13,388 nt of DNA, taken from positions 1 to 13,388 of the forward strand of contig JBBDIO010000241.1 in assembly GCA_040880365.1 (NCBI GenBank), in the 5' to 3' direction. This DNA comes from JBBDIO01 sp040880365. Lineage in GTDB: Bacteria > Chloroflexota > Anaerolineae > Caldilineales > Caldilineaceae. The notes under the pieces were generated by a model. That model saw only the letters and a program-made list of their open reading frames with translations. It made no database searches and was not told the origin of the DNA. The position numbers were made by a program, and so were the translations under genes. This document shows, one piece after another, positions 7,744 to 13,388 of this stretch; positions within the stretch are counted from its first letter, which is position 1, and each line of letters opens with the position of its first letter.

Positions 7744-7820
7744 TCGCGTACCGTCATGTGTGCGCCGCCGATGTTGACAGGGGCGCAATCGGTCATTCTA
7801 TGTGTTTTACCCCACAATTT

Positions 7821-7849
7821 TTTCCTCATGTACCTCTCTACGCTATAAT
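7821..7849 (+). promoter_or_regulatory. Candidate fabF-fabH promoter
   Basis: Perfect -10 TATAAT at 7844-7849. The -35 position at 17-bp spacing reads TTTCCT (7821-7826), only 3 of 6 matches, so an activator or a different start may be needed. Transcription would begin near 7856, inside the inverted repeat described separately. The -10 and following bases (TATAATTGCGCA) nearly match the radA promoter (TACAATTGCGCA). Confidence 0.5.
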
Positions 7850-7878
7850 TGCGCATTTGATTTGCCAAAAATGCGCAA
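7849..7878. promoter_or_regulatory. Perfect 10-bp inverted repeat over the fabF start-of-transcription region
   Basis: TTGCGCATTT (7849-7858) and AAATGCGCAA (7869-7878) are perfect reverse complements separated by 10 bp (GATTTGCCAA). The left arm begins at the last base of the -10 box, so a bound repressor would block initiation. The two half sites are 20 bp apart centre to centre, about two helical turns. Alternatively it forms a hairpin at the 5' end of the mRNA. The operator role is inferred. Confidence 0.5.
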
Positions 7879-8007
7879 CTTTCCCTGGACGTGCGTGTTT
7901 TAGAAATTGATAACAAACTGACCTATTTTCCACACGCTCTTTCCATGCGTCGGCTACGGTAGGTCGGCGTCATGTCTTGCCACTGTCTTGCTGTGCACAG
8001 ATGCCAC

Positions 8008-8055
8008 GGCATGGAGGCGTCACGGCATGTAGATGTCATGGCATGTAGATGTCAT
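8008..8055. repeat. Three 16-bp tandem repeats in the fabF leader
   Basis: GGCATGTAGATGTCAT occurs at 8024-8039 and again, identically, at 8040-8055. A diverged unit, GGCATGGAGGCGTCAC, precedes them at 8008-8023 (12 of 16 matches). A trace of a fourth may exist at 7992-8007, where only the second half matches. The array ends about 57 nt before the fabF start, within the predicted untranslated leader. Confidence 0.8.
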
Positions 8056-8112
8056 GGGCGGCGGCGTGTGGATCTGGACGACTTAATTCGATTCAATCAG
8101 GAATAATTCTAT

Positions 8113-9426
8113 ATGAGCGTAGAAAACGGAACGCCACAGGCGCAGAATCGCCGGACACAGAATCACCAGAACGGGCAGACGCCCATGCGCGTTGTGATCA
8201 CAGGCATCGGCGCGGTGACTTGTTTGGGGTTGGATGTGGCGACAACCTGGGAAAAATTGTTGGCAGGAGAATCGGGGATTCGCCCGATTACGCGCTTCGA
8301 TCCGGGTGAGTTGCGCACCCATTTTGCCGGCGAAGTGCAGGATTTTGACCCCAATAATTACATGGATCGCAAAGAGGCCCGCCGTCTGGACCCTGTGATT
8401 CAATTTACACTGGCGGCGGCCAAAGAGGCCGTGGAAGATGCCGGAATTGATTTTTCGGCAGGCGATCCGGCGCGCACGGGTGTGATTATCGGCACGGCAA
8501 TCGGCGGTCTTCATGCCACCTGGGACAATGCCAAAACGTTGTTCGAACGGGGGATGCGCAAGGTCAGCCCGTTTATGATTACCAACATGCTGGTAGATAG
8601 TGCATCGGGACGACTGGCGATCGAATACGATATTCACGGCCCCAATCACTCGGTGGTCAGTGCGTGCGCCAGCGGCACCTCGGCCTGTGGCGAGGCGTTT
8701 GAAATGCTGCGCCGGGGCGATGTGGATGTGGTGGTGGCAGGCGGCGCCGAAGCCGCGATTGTGCCGCTTACTTTTGCCGGGTTTGATGTGATGGGCGCGT
8801 TGAGCCAGCGCAATCACGATCCCGCGGGTGCGTGTCGCCCCTTCGAAAGCGAACGCGACGGCTTTGTGATTAGTGAAGGCGCGGCGGTGTTGATTCTGGA
8901 GACCGAAGCCCACGCCAAGGCACGCGGCGCGCACATCTATGCCGAAGTAATCGGCTATGGCAGCAGCGCCGACGCGTCGAGCATGGTCGCGCCGCATGAA
9001 CAGGGCCGCGGCGCGATTGACGCCATGAATATGGCCTTGCGCAAGGCGGGCGAATATGGCGTTGGGGTGAAGGATATTGATTATATCAACGCCCACGGCA
9101 CAGGGACCAAGCTGAATGATTTTACCGAGACGCTGGCGATTAAAAAGGTCTTTGGCGAACATGCCTATAACACGCGTTTGAGCAGCACCAAGAGCATGTT
9201 GGGCCATTTGTTGGGCGCGGCGGGCGCAATCGAGACGCTCATCTGCGCCAAAGTCATCCAGGATGGGATGATTCCGCCGACCATTAATCTGGATAATCCC
9301 GATCCCGATTGTGATTTGGACTATACGCCCTTTACTGCCAAAGCTGCGCAAGTGGATGTGACGTTGAGCAACAGTTTTGGTTTTGGAGGTCACAATGCCT
9401 GTATTATGTTGCGGCGCTATGAATAA
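8113..9426 (+). CDS. fabF: Beta-ketoacyl-ACP synthase II (KAS II)
   Basis: Condensing enzyme that elongates acyl-ACP with malonyl-ACP in cytoplasmic type II fatty-acid synthesis (EC 2.3.1.179). The thiolase-fold C-H-H triad is intact: C185 in SACASG, H328 in NAHGTGT and H365 in MLGHLLGAAG. GFGGHNACIML closes the protein. At 437 residues it is about 24 longer than the E. coli enzyme. The excess is an N-terminal N/Q-rich stretch (MSVENGTPQAQNRRTQ...) before MRVVITGIGAV. ATG 8113 has a modest AGGA at 8099-8102; ATG 8185 would give the family-standard start but has an even weaker ribosome site, so the start is uncertain. fabH follows 96 bp later on the same strand, consistent with one fab operon. 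No acpP or fabD/fabG is adjacent. Confidence 0.96.
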   Translation: MSVENGTPQAQNRRTQNHQNGQTPMRVVITGIGAVTCLGLDVATTWEKLLAGESGIRPITRFDPGELRTHFAGEVQDFDPNNYMDRKEARRLDPVIQFTLAAAKEAVEDAGIDFSAGDPARTGVIIGTAIGGLHATWDNAKTLFERGMRKVSPFMITNMLVDSASGRLAIEYDIHGPNHSVVSACASGTSACGEAFEMLRRGDVDVVVAGGAEAAIVPLTFAGFDVMGALSQRNHDPAGACRPFESERDGFVISEGAAVLILETEAHAKARGAHIYAEVIGYGSSADASSMVAPHEQGRGAIDAMNMALRKAGEYGVGVKDIDYINAHGTGTKLNDFTETLAIKKVFGEHAYNTRLSSTKSMLGHLLGAAGAIETLICAKVIQDGMIPPTINLDNPDPDCDLDYTPFTAKAAQVDVTLSNSFGFGGHNACIMLRRYE

Positions 9427-9511
9427 TTGCGGGCTGCCCCTATTCGATAGGCGATGTACAGATCTCGCAGGCCGGCATTTTACGCTGAATATGATCGGGC
9501 AGATAATCGGC

Positions 9512-9518
9512 AGGGAGG
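9512..9518 (+). promoter_or_regulatory. Ribosome binding site deciding the fabH start
   Basis: AGGGAGG lies 4 nt before ATG 9523. It selects this start over the upstream in-frame ATG 9454 and the internal ATG 9715, neither of which has a comparable site. This means the low-complexity N-terminal extension is translated. Confidence 0.75.
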
Positions 9519-9522
9519 CAGC

Positions 9523-10920
9523 ATGACCGAATTGACTAACGGAAACGGACTGCCGGCAGGGCCAGCCGCGGGCGCGCCGAATGGTACGCATCCGGTGGAT
9601 GCCGCGCATCGGAACGGCGGCGACCGGGCGACGCGCGCGGCAGATTCGGCGTCGGGCAATGACGCTGCGCCTGCGCATGAACCGACAGAAGGCCCGACAG
9701 ATATCCCGACAGATATGGGGCGGCGCTATGCCCAGATAATTGGTTGGGGCTATCAGGTGCCCGAGAAGGTGATTACCAATCAGGATCTGGAGCAGATTGT
9801 GGATACCACCGACGAGTGGATCCGTTCGCGCACGGGGATAGAAGAGCGGCACGTGGCTGCCGACCCCAAAGAGACGACTGCCAGCCTGGCGATTGGCGCG
9901 GCGCGGCGTGCGCTGGAGGTGGCAGACGTTCACCCCAGCAAGGTGGATTTGATTATCTGTTCCACCAGCTCGCCCGAACATATCTTCCCGGCCACTGCCA
10001 GTCTGGTGCAGGATGCGCTGGGCGCGGTCAATGCCGGGGCGTTTGATCTCAGCGCGGCCTGTTCGGGTTTCGTCTATGCCCTGGGCATGGCGCGCGGGCA
10101 GATCCTGGCGGGCGATGCCGAGTATGTGCTGGTGATCGGCGCGGAAACGCTCAGCCGCATTGTGGATTGGACAGACCGCAATACCTGCGTGCTGTTTGGC
10201 GACGGCGCGGGCGCGGTGCTGGTTGCGGCCAGCCATGTGCCGGGCGGCATTCTCGCCACCGAACTGGGCAGCGATGGTTCGGGCGGCGACTTGCTTTCTG
10301 TGCCCGCAGGCGGCAGCGCCATGCCTTCCAGCCTGGAAACGGTGAGCAGTGGCAGCCATTTTATCAAGATGGACGGTAAGGCTGTGTTCCGCTTTGCGAC
10401 GCGGGTGATGGCCGATGCTACGCAGGCCGTGTTGCGGCGGTCGGGCATGACTACCGCAGATGTGGATCTGGTAATTCCGCATCAGGCCAATCTGCGCATT
10501 ATCCAGAACAGTGTATTGAAGCAGCTGAAGATTCCTGAAGATAAAGTCTTTGTGAATCTGCAACGCTATGGCAATACGAGTACGGCGAGCATTCCGATTG
10601 CCTTGTGCGAAGCGATTAAAGCGGGCAAGGTGAAGCCGGGGCATAAGCTGGTGTTTGTGGGCTTTGGCGCAGGTTTGAGCTGGGCGGCCTGCACCATTCA
10701 GTGGAGCGTGCCGACAGACGAAGCGCAGACGGACTGGTGGAAGAACACCCGACGGCAGGCCGGTTATCAGGCGGCGGCGGCGCGCAGTATGTGGCGACGC
10801 ACGGTGCGTTGGATGTATCAGGTTTGGCCCACCGATCCCGAAGCCGAACCCGTGGTCGAGCCGGAGTCGCGGCCCAAGACGGAACCTGTACCGCCACATA
10901 AGCCGGGCGGCGATGATTAG
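9523..10920 (+). CDS. fabH: Beta-ketoacyl-ACP synthase III (KAS III) with long N- and C-terminal extensions
   Basis: Starter condensing enzyme of type II fatty-acid synthesis, joining acyl-CoA with malonyl-ACP (EC 2.3.1.180). The catalytic triad is intact: C180 in SAACSGF, H320 in IPHQAN and N351 in YGNTSTASIP, with E. coli-like spacing between H and N. The predicted 465 residues greatly exceed the usual 310-335. Residues 1 to about 64 are a G/A/P/N/D-rich disordered segment ending in PTEG-PTDI-PTDM repeats. The core begins at RRYAQIIGWGYQVPEKVITN. About 70 residues follow the normal end (SWAACTIQW): a W/R-rich stretch containing SMWRRTVRWMYQVW, then a charged, proline-rich tail. The start is set by the strong AGGGAGG. 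A strong terminator follows, so this is the end of the fabF-fabH unit. Confidence 0.95.
   Translation: MTELTNGNGLPAGPAAGAPNGTHPVDAAHRNGGDRATRAADSASGNDAAPAHEPTEGPTDIPTDMGRRYAQIIGWGYQVPEKVITNQDLEQIVDTTDEWIRSRTGIEERHVAADPKETTASLAIGAARRALEVADVHPSKVDLIICSTSSPEHIFPATASLVQDALGAVNAGAFDLSAACSGFVYALGMARGQILAGDAEYVLVIGAETLSRIVDWTDRNTCVLFGDGAGAVLVAASHVPGGILATELGSDGSGGDLLSVPAGGSAMPSSLETVSSGSHFIKMDGKAVFRFATRVMADATQAVLRRSGMTTADVDLVIPHQANLRIIQNSVLKQLKIPEDKVFVNLQRYGNTSTASIPIALCEAIKAGKVKPGHKLVFVGFGAGLSWAACTIQWSVPTDEAQTDWWKNTRRQAGYQAAAARSMWRRTVRWMYQVWPTDPEAEPVVEPESRPKTEPVPPHKPGGDD
9682..9717 (+). repeat. 12-bp triplication inside the fabH linker
   Basis: Three successive 12-bp units (9682-9693, 9694-9705, 9706-9717) begin CCGACAGA and encode PTEG, PTDI and PTDM. 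They lie at the junction of the disordered N-terminal extension and the catalytic core. This is an in-frame expansion that lengthens the linker. Confidence 0.8.
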
Positions 10921-10972
10921 CACGCGGCCTGTGCGCTCACAGGGATAGGCTGCAACAAAATTTCAAACGCGA

Positions 10973-11004
10973 AGTCGGGTCTCTGAGCAGAGACCCGACT
11001 TTTT
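10973..11004 (+). terminator. Rho-independent terminator of fabF-fabH
   Basis: AGTCGGGTCTCTG (10973-10985) and CAGAGACCCGACT (10988-11000) are perfect reverse complements, leaving a very tight apical loop (effectively GAGC). TTTTT follows at 11000-11004. It starts 52 nt after the fabH stop. The minus-strand side lacks a clean T-run, so it serves mainly the plus strand. Confidence 0.92.
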
Positions 11005-11071
11005 CATGCCAGCAATTTTTTGCGTATAGTAGTTTTAGGGGGAAGCCTGCCTCTACCCGGATCCAGAAGGA

Positions 11072-11470
11072 TCAGGCGAAGCGGTGGGCGATATCGGGCT
11101 TGAGCAGGTGCCAGAGAATCAGCGCGCCGACAAGAGTGCCCAGCGGGAAAATGAGCAGGGTGAGCACAGCCAGGGTAATCGCTGCGACGCGCGCCCACTG
11201 TCGGCCCTGCCAGACGCCATAGCCGGTCGCCAGAAAGACCATGCAAAAAATCATGACCACTGCGGTGACCAACCCGACTGCGAACATGCCCAACAGGGCG
11301 GGCGCAGCCTGGGTCACTCCAATCACAGCCAGGATCGCCGTGGGCATGGCGAGCACCATGGTCGCCAATAGAAAGATAGCCCCGATGACAAAGTGGTAGA
11401 CGGCGATCAACACGATACCTTGTTCCTGCGCCTGAACTGCTTTTGGTGCGTTCTGCTCTGTATACTTCAT
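11072..11470 (-). CDS. Small four-helix membrane protein, unknown function
   Basis: The 132-residue product has a short polar N-terminus (MKYTEQNAPKAVQAQEQG) and then about four hydrophobic segments: roughly 19-33, 36-52, 56-80 and 93-120. A conserved-looking W-rich loop, GYGVWQGRQWARVAA, precedes the last helix. This layout is common among small uncharacterised bacterial membrane proteins, but I cannot name a family with confidence. ATG 11470 is chosen because the frame has the hydrophobic pattern and a purine-rich GTGAAGTGAGTG lies upstream. The longer competing frame on this strand (to 11004) is R/H/P-rich and reads as a shadow. The gene converges on fabH. No clear terminator follows its TGA at 11072-11074. 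Confidence 0.8.
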   Translation of the reverse strand: MKYTEQNAPKAVQAQEQGIVLIAVYHFVIGAIFLLATMVLAMPTAILAVIGVTQAAPALLGMFAVGLVTAVVMIFCMVFLATGYGVWQGRQWARVAAITLAVLTLLIFPLGTLVGALILWHLLKPDIAHRFA

Positions 11471-11912
11471 ATGGGTTCACTCACTTCACCGTCCATGACG
11501 GATTAATTTCACAACAAGTTGATTGACTGGTTCCGAAGCCCCATGATTGGCCCACTCTACTGGTCTTTGACGGGCAAATTCCTGTGCAAATAGCTGGGCA
11601 CTTGATTGGGCATTGCTTTGTTGTCTATCACTACGTTGTTGCGCGCTGAAAGTTGCAGCCGAACGCGTTTTTCCATATTGTAGAGTGAGCGCGGCATACC
11701 CGCACGCAGTTCTATAGGCTGGGCCAGGTTGCCGTTCTGCTGGTTGCGACGCACCTGTGGCATATCTGGCGGCACATCTGGTGGCATATTTGAACTTGTG
11801 TATCCATTCTGTATGCATCCTGTATTGATCTGATAGCAGGACTTTTGATAGATGTTGTGCGCATGGTTGAACATTAAATTTCCGATACTGATAGGGACCT
11901 GGGAGGGTGCCA
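11471..11912. other. Intergenic region between the small membrane protein and eno
   Basis: This 442-bp divergent gap should hold promoters for both flanking genes, but I see only weak boxes. For eno these are TTGATC at 11825-11830 with a poor -10, or TTGAAC at 11867-11872. Two overlapping minus-strand frames are open here, ending at 11557 and 11486, with plausible-looking but uncorroborated peptides. Neither has a ribosome site I trust, and I do not call them genes. A 12-bp tandem repeat lies at 11759-11794. Confidence 0.5.
11759..11794. repeat. Three 12-bp tandem repeats upstream of eno
   Basis: GGCATATCTGGC (11759-11770), GGCACATCTGGT (11771-11782) and GGCATATTTGAA (11783-11794) are consecutive 12-bp units sharing GGCAYATYTG. 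On the minus strand, one reading frame gives MPPDVPPDMP, a four-residue protein repeat. Function unknown. Confidence 0.7.
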
Positions 11913-13202
11913 ATGACTGAAATTTTGAGTATTGTGGGGCGAGAAGTGTTGGATAGCCGGGGCAACCCGACCGTGGAGGTCGAGGTGGTTTTGGCAAGTG
12001 GGGCGTCGGGGCGGGCGATTGTGCCCAGCGGAGCAAGCACCGGCGCACACGAAGCGGTAGAACTGCGCGACGGCGACAAGGATCGCTATGGCGGCAAGGG
12101 TGCGCTCCAGGCGGTGGACAATGTGAATGAGATTCTGGCCGAGGAATTGACTGGCTTTGACGCATTGGACCAGATTGCAATTGATGAGTATATGCAGGCG
12201 ATTGATGGCACCGAGAACAAGCGCAAACTGGGTGCAAACGCGATTTTGGGCGTCAGCCTGGCTGTTGCCAAAGCCGCGGCCGAAGCTGTTGGGCTGCCGC
12301 TCTATCGCTATCTGGGCGGGGTTGGGGCGCGCACGCTGCCGGTGCCCATGATGAACATTCTCAACGGGGGCAAACATGCTGCCGGCTCTACCGATTTTCA
12401 GGAATTTATGGTCATGCCCGTGGGCGCGCCTACGTTTGGCGAAGGCCTGCGCTGGGGCGTGGAAATTTATCATACCCTGAAGAACGTGCTGCACGAGGGC
12501 GGCTATTCGACCAATGTGGGGGATGAGGGTGGCTTTGCGCCCAGCCTGGGCAGCAATGTGAAGGCGGTCGAGGTCATTTTGCAGGCGATTGAAAAGGCCG
12601 GTTATCGCCCCGGTGAAGATGTCTATATTGCATTGGATCCTGCGGTTAGCGAACTGTATGACAAGGACAAGGCGCGCTATCAATTGCCCATCGAAGGCCG
12701 GGAATTGAGCAGCGAAGAGCTGGTCGAACTTTGGGCAGAATGGGTAGACAAGTATCCGATTATCAGCCTGGAAGACGGCATGGATGAGGATGACTGGGCA
12801 GGTTGGCACATGCTCAACGCGCGGATTGGCGACCGGGTGCAACTGGTGGGCGATGATCTGCTGGTCACCAACGTAGAGCGCATCGAACGCGCCATCGAAG
12901 AGCAGGCCTGCAATGCCCTGCTGTGCAAAGTCAATCAGATTGGGACACTGACCGAAAGCATTGCCGCGATTGAGATGAGCCACCGGGCCGGGTGGGCGGC
13001 AGTGGTCAGCCACCGTTCGGGCGAAACCGAAGACGCCACGATTGCCGACCTGGTAGTCGCCTATAATACGGGGCAGATCAAGACAGGCGCGCCGGCACGC
13101 AGTGACCGGGTTGCCAAGTATAACCAGTTGTTGCGCATTGAAGAGGATTTGGATGCCAATGCCCTCTATGCCGGGCTGGGCGCATTTCCCCATTTGCGCT
13201 AG
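11913..13202 (+). CDS. eno: Enolase (phosphopyruvate hydratase)
   Basis: Glycolytic enzyme converting 2-phosphoglycerate to phosphoenolpyruvate (EC 4.2.1.11); cytoplasmic and often also part of the RNA degradosome. Full length at 429 residues. Metal ligands are D242 (ALDPA), E287 (SLEDG) and D314 (VGDD). The catalytic pair is E205 (GDEGG) and K339 in CKVNQIGT, and the SHRSGETED signature lies at 366-374. The residue before the catalytic lysine is Cys, where Ile or Leu is commoner. I use ATG 11913, because GGGAGG (11901-11906) is well placed for it. The in-frame GTG at 11907 abuts that site and would be too close. The gene appears to be transcribed alone and is followed by three hairpins, the last a terminator. 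Confidence 0.98.
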   Translation: MTEILSIVGREVLDSRGNPTVEVEVVLASGASGRAIVPSGASTGAHEAVELRDGDKDRYGGKGALQAVDNVNEILAEELTGFDALDQIAIDEYMQAIDGTENKRKLGANAILGVSLAVAKAAAEAVGLPLYRYLGGVGARTLPVPMMNILNGGKHAAGSTDFQEFMVMPVGAPTFGEGLRWGVEIYHTLKNVLHEGGYSTNVGDEGGFAPSLGSNVKAVEVILQAIEKAGYRPGEDVYIALDPAVSELYDKDKARYQLPIEGRELSSEELVELWAEWVDKYPIISLEDGMDEDDWAGWHMLNARIGDRVQLVGDDLLVTNVERIERAIEEQACNALLCKVNQIGTLTESIAAIEMSHRAGWAAVVSHRSGETEDATIADLVVAYNTGQIKTGAPARSDRVAKYNQLLRIEEDLDANALYAGLGAFPHLR

Positions 13203-13225
13203 GCATTCAATGCCTAGCGCAAATG
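13191..13225. repeat. Perfect 17-bp palindrome overlapping the eno stop codon
   Basis: CATTTGCGCTAGGCATT (13191-13207) and AATGCCTAGCGCAAATG (13209-13225) are exact reverse complements separated by a single C. The left arm encodes the last three eno residues (HLR) and the TAG stop at 13200-13202. There is no T-run, so it is not itself an intrinsic terminator. In RNA it would form a very stable hairpin across the stop codon. Confidence 0.9.
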
Positions 13226-13228
13226 AAG

Positions 13229-13254
13229 TGGCCGCTTTCCATTTGTAGCGGCCA
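13229..13254 (+). other. Second hairpin between eno and its terminator
   Basis: TGGCCGCT (13229-13236) pairs with AGCGGCCA (13247-13254) around a 10-nt loop. It lies between the stop-codon palindrome and the intrinsic terminator, so the eno mRNA would end in three consecutive hairpins. Confidence 0.65.
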
Positions 13255-13256
13255 AC

Positions 13257-13293
13257 AAAAAAAGTCCGACCTGCTTCAGGTCGGACTTTTTAT
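13257..13293. terminator. Bidirectional rho-independent terminator between eno and the tRNA gene
   Basis: GTCCGACCTG (13264-13273) and CAGGTCGGAC (13277-13286) form a perfect 10-bp stem with a 3-nt loop. Seven A residues (13257-13263) precede it and five T residues (13287-13291) follow. Because both sides carry the tract, it can end eno on the plus strand and the convergent tRNA transcript on the minus strand. Confidence 0.93.
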
Positions 13294-13349
13294 CTGATGC
13301 TGCCCAGGCCCGTGTGTTGACGGATTGAGCGCTGGGTTCCTGCGCTGTG

Positions 13350-13388
13350 TGCCCCTACTCCGACTCGAACGGAGATGCCGTAACCGGC
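13350..13388 (-). tRNA. 3' part of a class II tRNA, probably tRNA-Leu
   Basis: On the minus strand the sequence reads a variable arm, a T arm and the acceptor 3' strand. The long variable arm is GCCG-GTTA-CGGC (13388 down to 13377), followed by AT. The T arm is CTCCG-TTCGAGT-CGGAG (13374 down to 13358), then TAGGGGC and discriminator A (13350). The expected acceptor 5' strand, GCCCCTA, lies outside the window, as does the anticodon. A long variable arm limits it to Leu, Ser or Tyr. A73 and an inferred 5' GCC fit Leu best, since Ser normally has G73. CCA is not encoded. Confidence 0.85.

Larger units (their letters stand above)
7699..8112. other. Intergenic region between radA and fabF
   Basis: This 414-bp gap has no credible gene. 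It contains the 14-bp tandem repeat at its left end, an isolated TTGACA at 7774-7779 without a good matching -10 (TCTATG at 7797-7802 is the nearest at 17 bp), a perfect TATAAT at 7844-7849, an operator-like inverted repeat at 7849-7878 and 16-bp tandem repeats at 8008-8055. I see no intrinsic terminator for radA. The likely fabF leader is about 255 nt, long enough to hold regulatory RNA structure, but I recognise no known riboswitch. Confidence 0.6.

Noticed and set aside
6184..7788. A 534-codon minus-strand open frame antisense to radA
   Set aside because: His/Arg/Gln-rich shadow opposite a fully conserved radA.
7774..7802. TTGACA at 7774-7779 as the main fabF promoter
   Set aside because: The -35 is perfect, but the -10 at correct spacing (TCTATG) is poor. 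The TATAAT at 7844 is a better candidate, so this is noted only.
7704..8055. Tandem repeats between radA and fabF as a CRISPR array
   Set aside because: Units are 14 and 16 bp, directly abutting with no unique spacers, and there are no cas genes nearby.
8083..10923. A 946-codon minus-strand open frame antisense to fabF and fabH
   Set aside because: It is rich in His, Arg, Gln and Ala with no recognisable domain, and lies opposite two genes with intact catalytic motifs. Long antisense openness is a by-product of their codon bias.
11050..11075. GGATCC/GGATC hairpin after the small membrane gene as its terminator
   Set aside because: The stem is only about 5 bp and no T-run follows on the minus strand.
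11004..11480. A 158-codon minus-strand frame overlapping the small membrane protein
   Set aside because: The product is R/H/G/P-rich without hydrophobic pattern. The 11072-11470 frame gives clean membrane helices.

Overview
The window looks like ordinary chromosome from a moderately GC-rich, free-living bacterium. My best guess is a Chloroflexota lineage (Anaerolineae/Caldilineae/Ardenticatenia type). This is inferred from the style of the proteins: a class A PBP with beta-rich C-terminal modules next to surE, a PH-domain membrane protein, and a dolichol-phosphate-type GT2. No rRNA or diagnostic insertion is present to prove it. I see no transposase, integrase, phage gene, CRISPR array or defence cassette.

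Layout. Positions 1-5228 carry a plus-strand run: a 5'-truncated class A penicillin-binding protein, surE, a PH-domain/DUF1648-like membrane protein and a GT2 glycosyltransferase. The first three are spaced by 0 and 2 nt, so they are very probably one operon. A minus-strand CPBP-family membrane protease (5225-5944) converges on the glycosyltransferase so tightly that both stop codons lie in one CTAG. The 347-bp divergent gap that follows holds a candidate short transcript (promoter, hairpin, strong terminator) and then a separate good promoter for radA (6292-7698). A 414-bp gap with a candidate promoter, an operator-like inverted repeat and tandem repeats leads into fabF (8113-9426) and fabH (9523-10920), which ends at a strong terminator. 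A small four-helix membrane protein (11072-11470, minus) comes next, then a 442-bp gap, then eno (11913-13202). Downstream of eno lie a perfect palindrome overlapping the stop codon, a second hairpin and a bidirectional terminator shared with a convergent class II tRNA (probably Leu) cut by the window end.

How the genes work together. The window is housekeeping: cell-wall synthesis (PBP), nucleotide salvage (SurE), lipid-linked sugar transfer (GT2), recombination repair (RadA), fatty-acid initiation and elongation (FabH, FabF) and glycolysis (enolase). I found no coherent undescribed multi-gene system. The unusual material is in the non-coding gaps and in FabH: a candidate sRNA or attenuator before radA, an operator-like element and a long repeat-bearing leader before fabF, long low-complexity tails on both ends of FabH, a palindrome over the eno stop codon, and short tandem duplications in most of the larger intergenic gaps.
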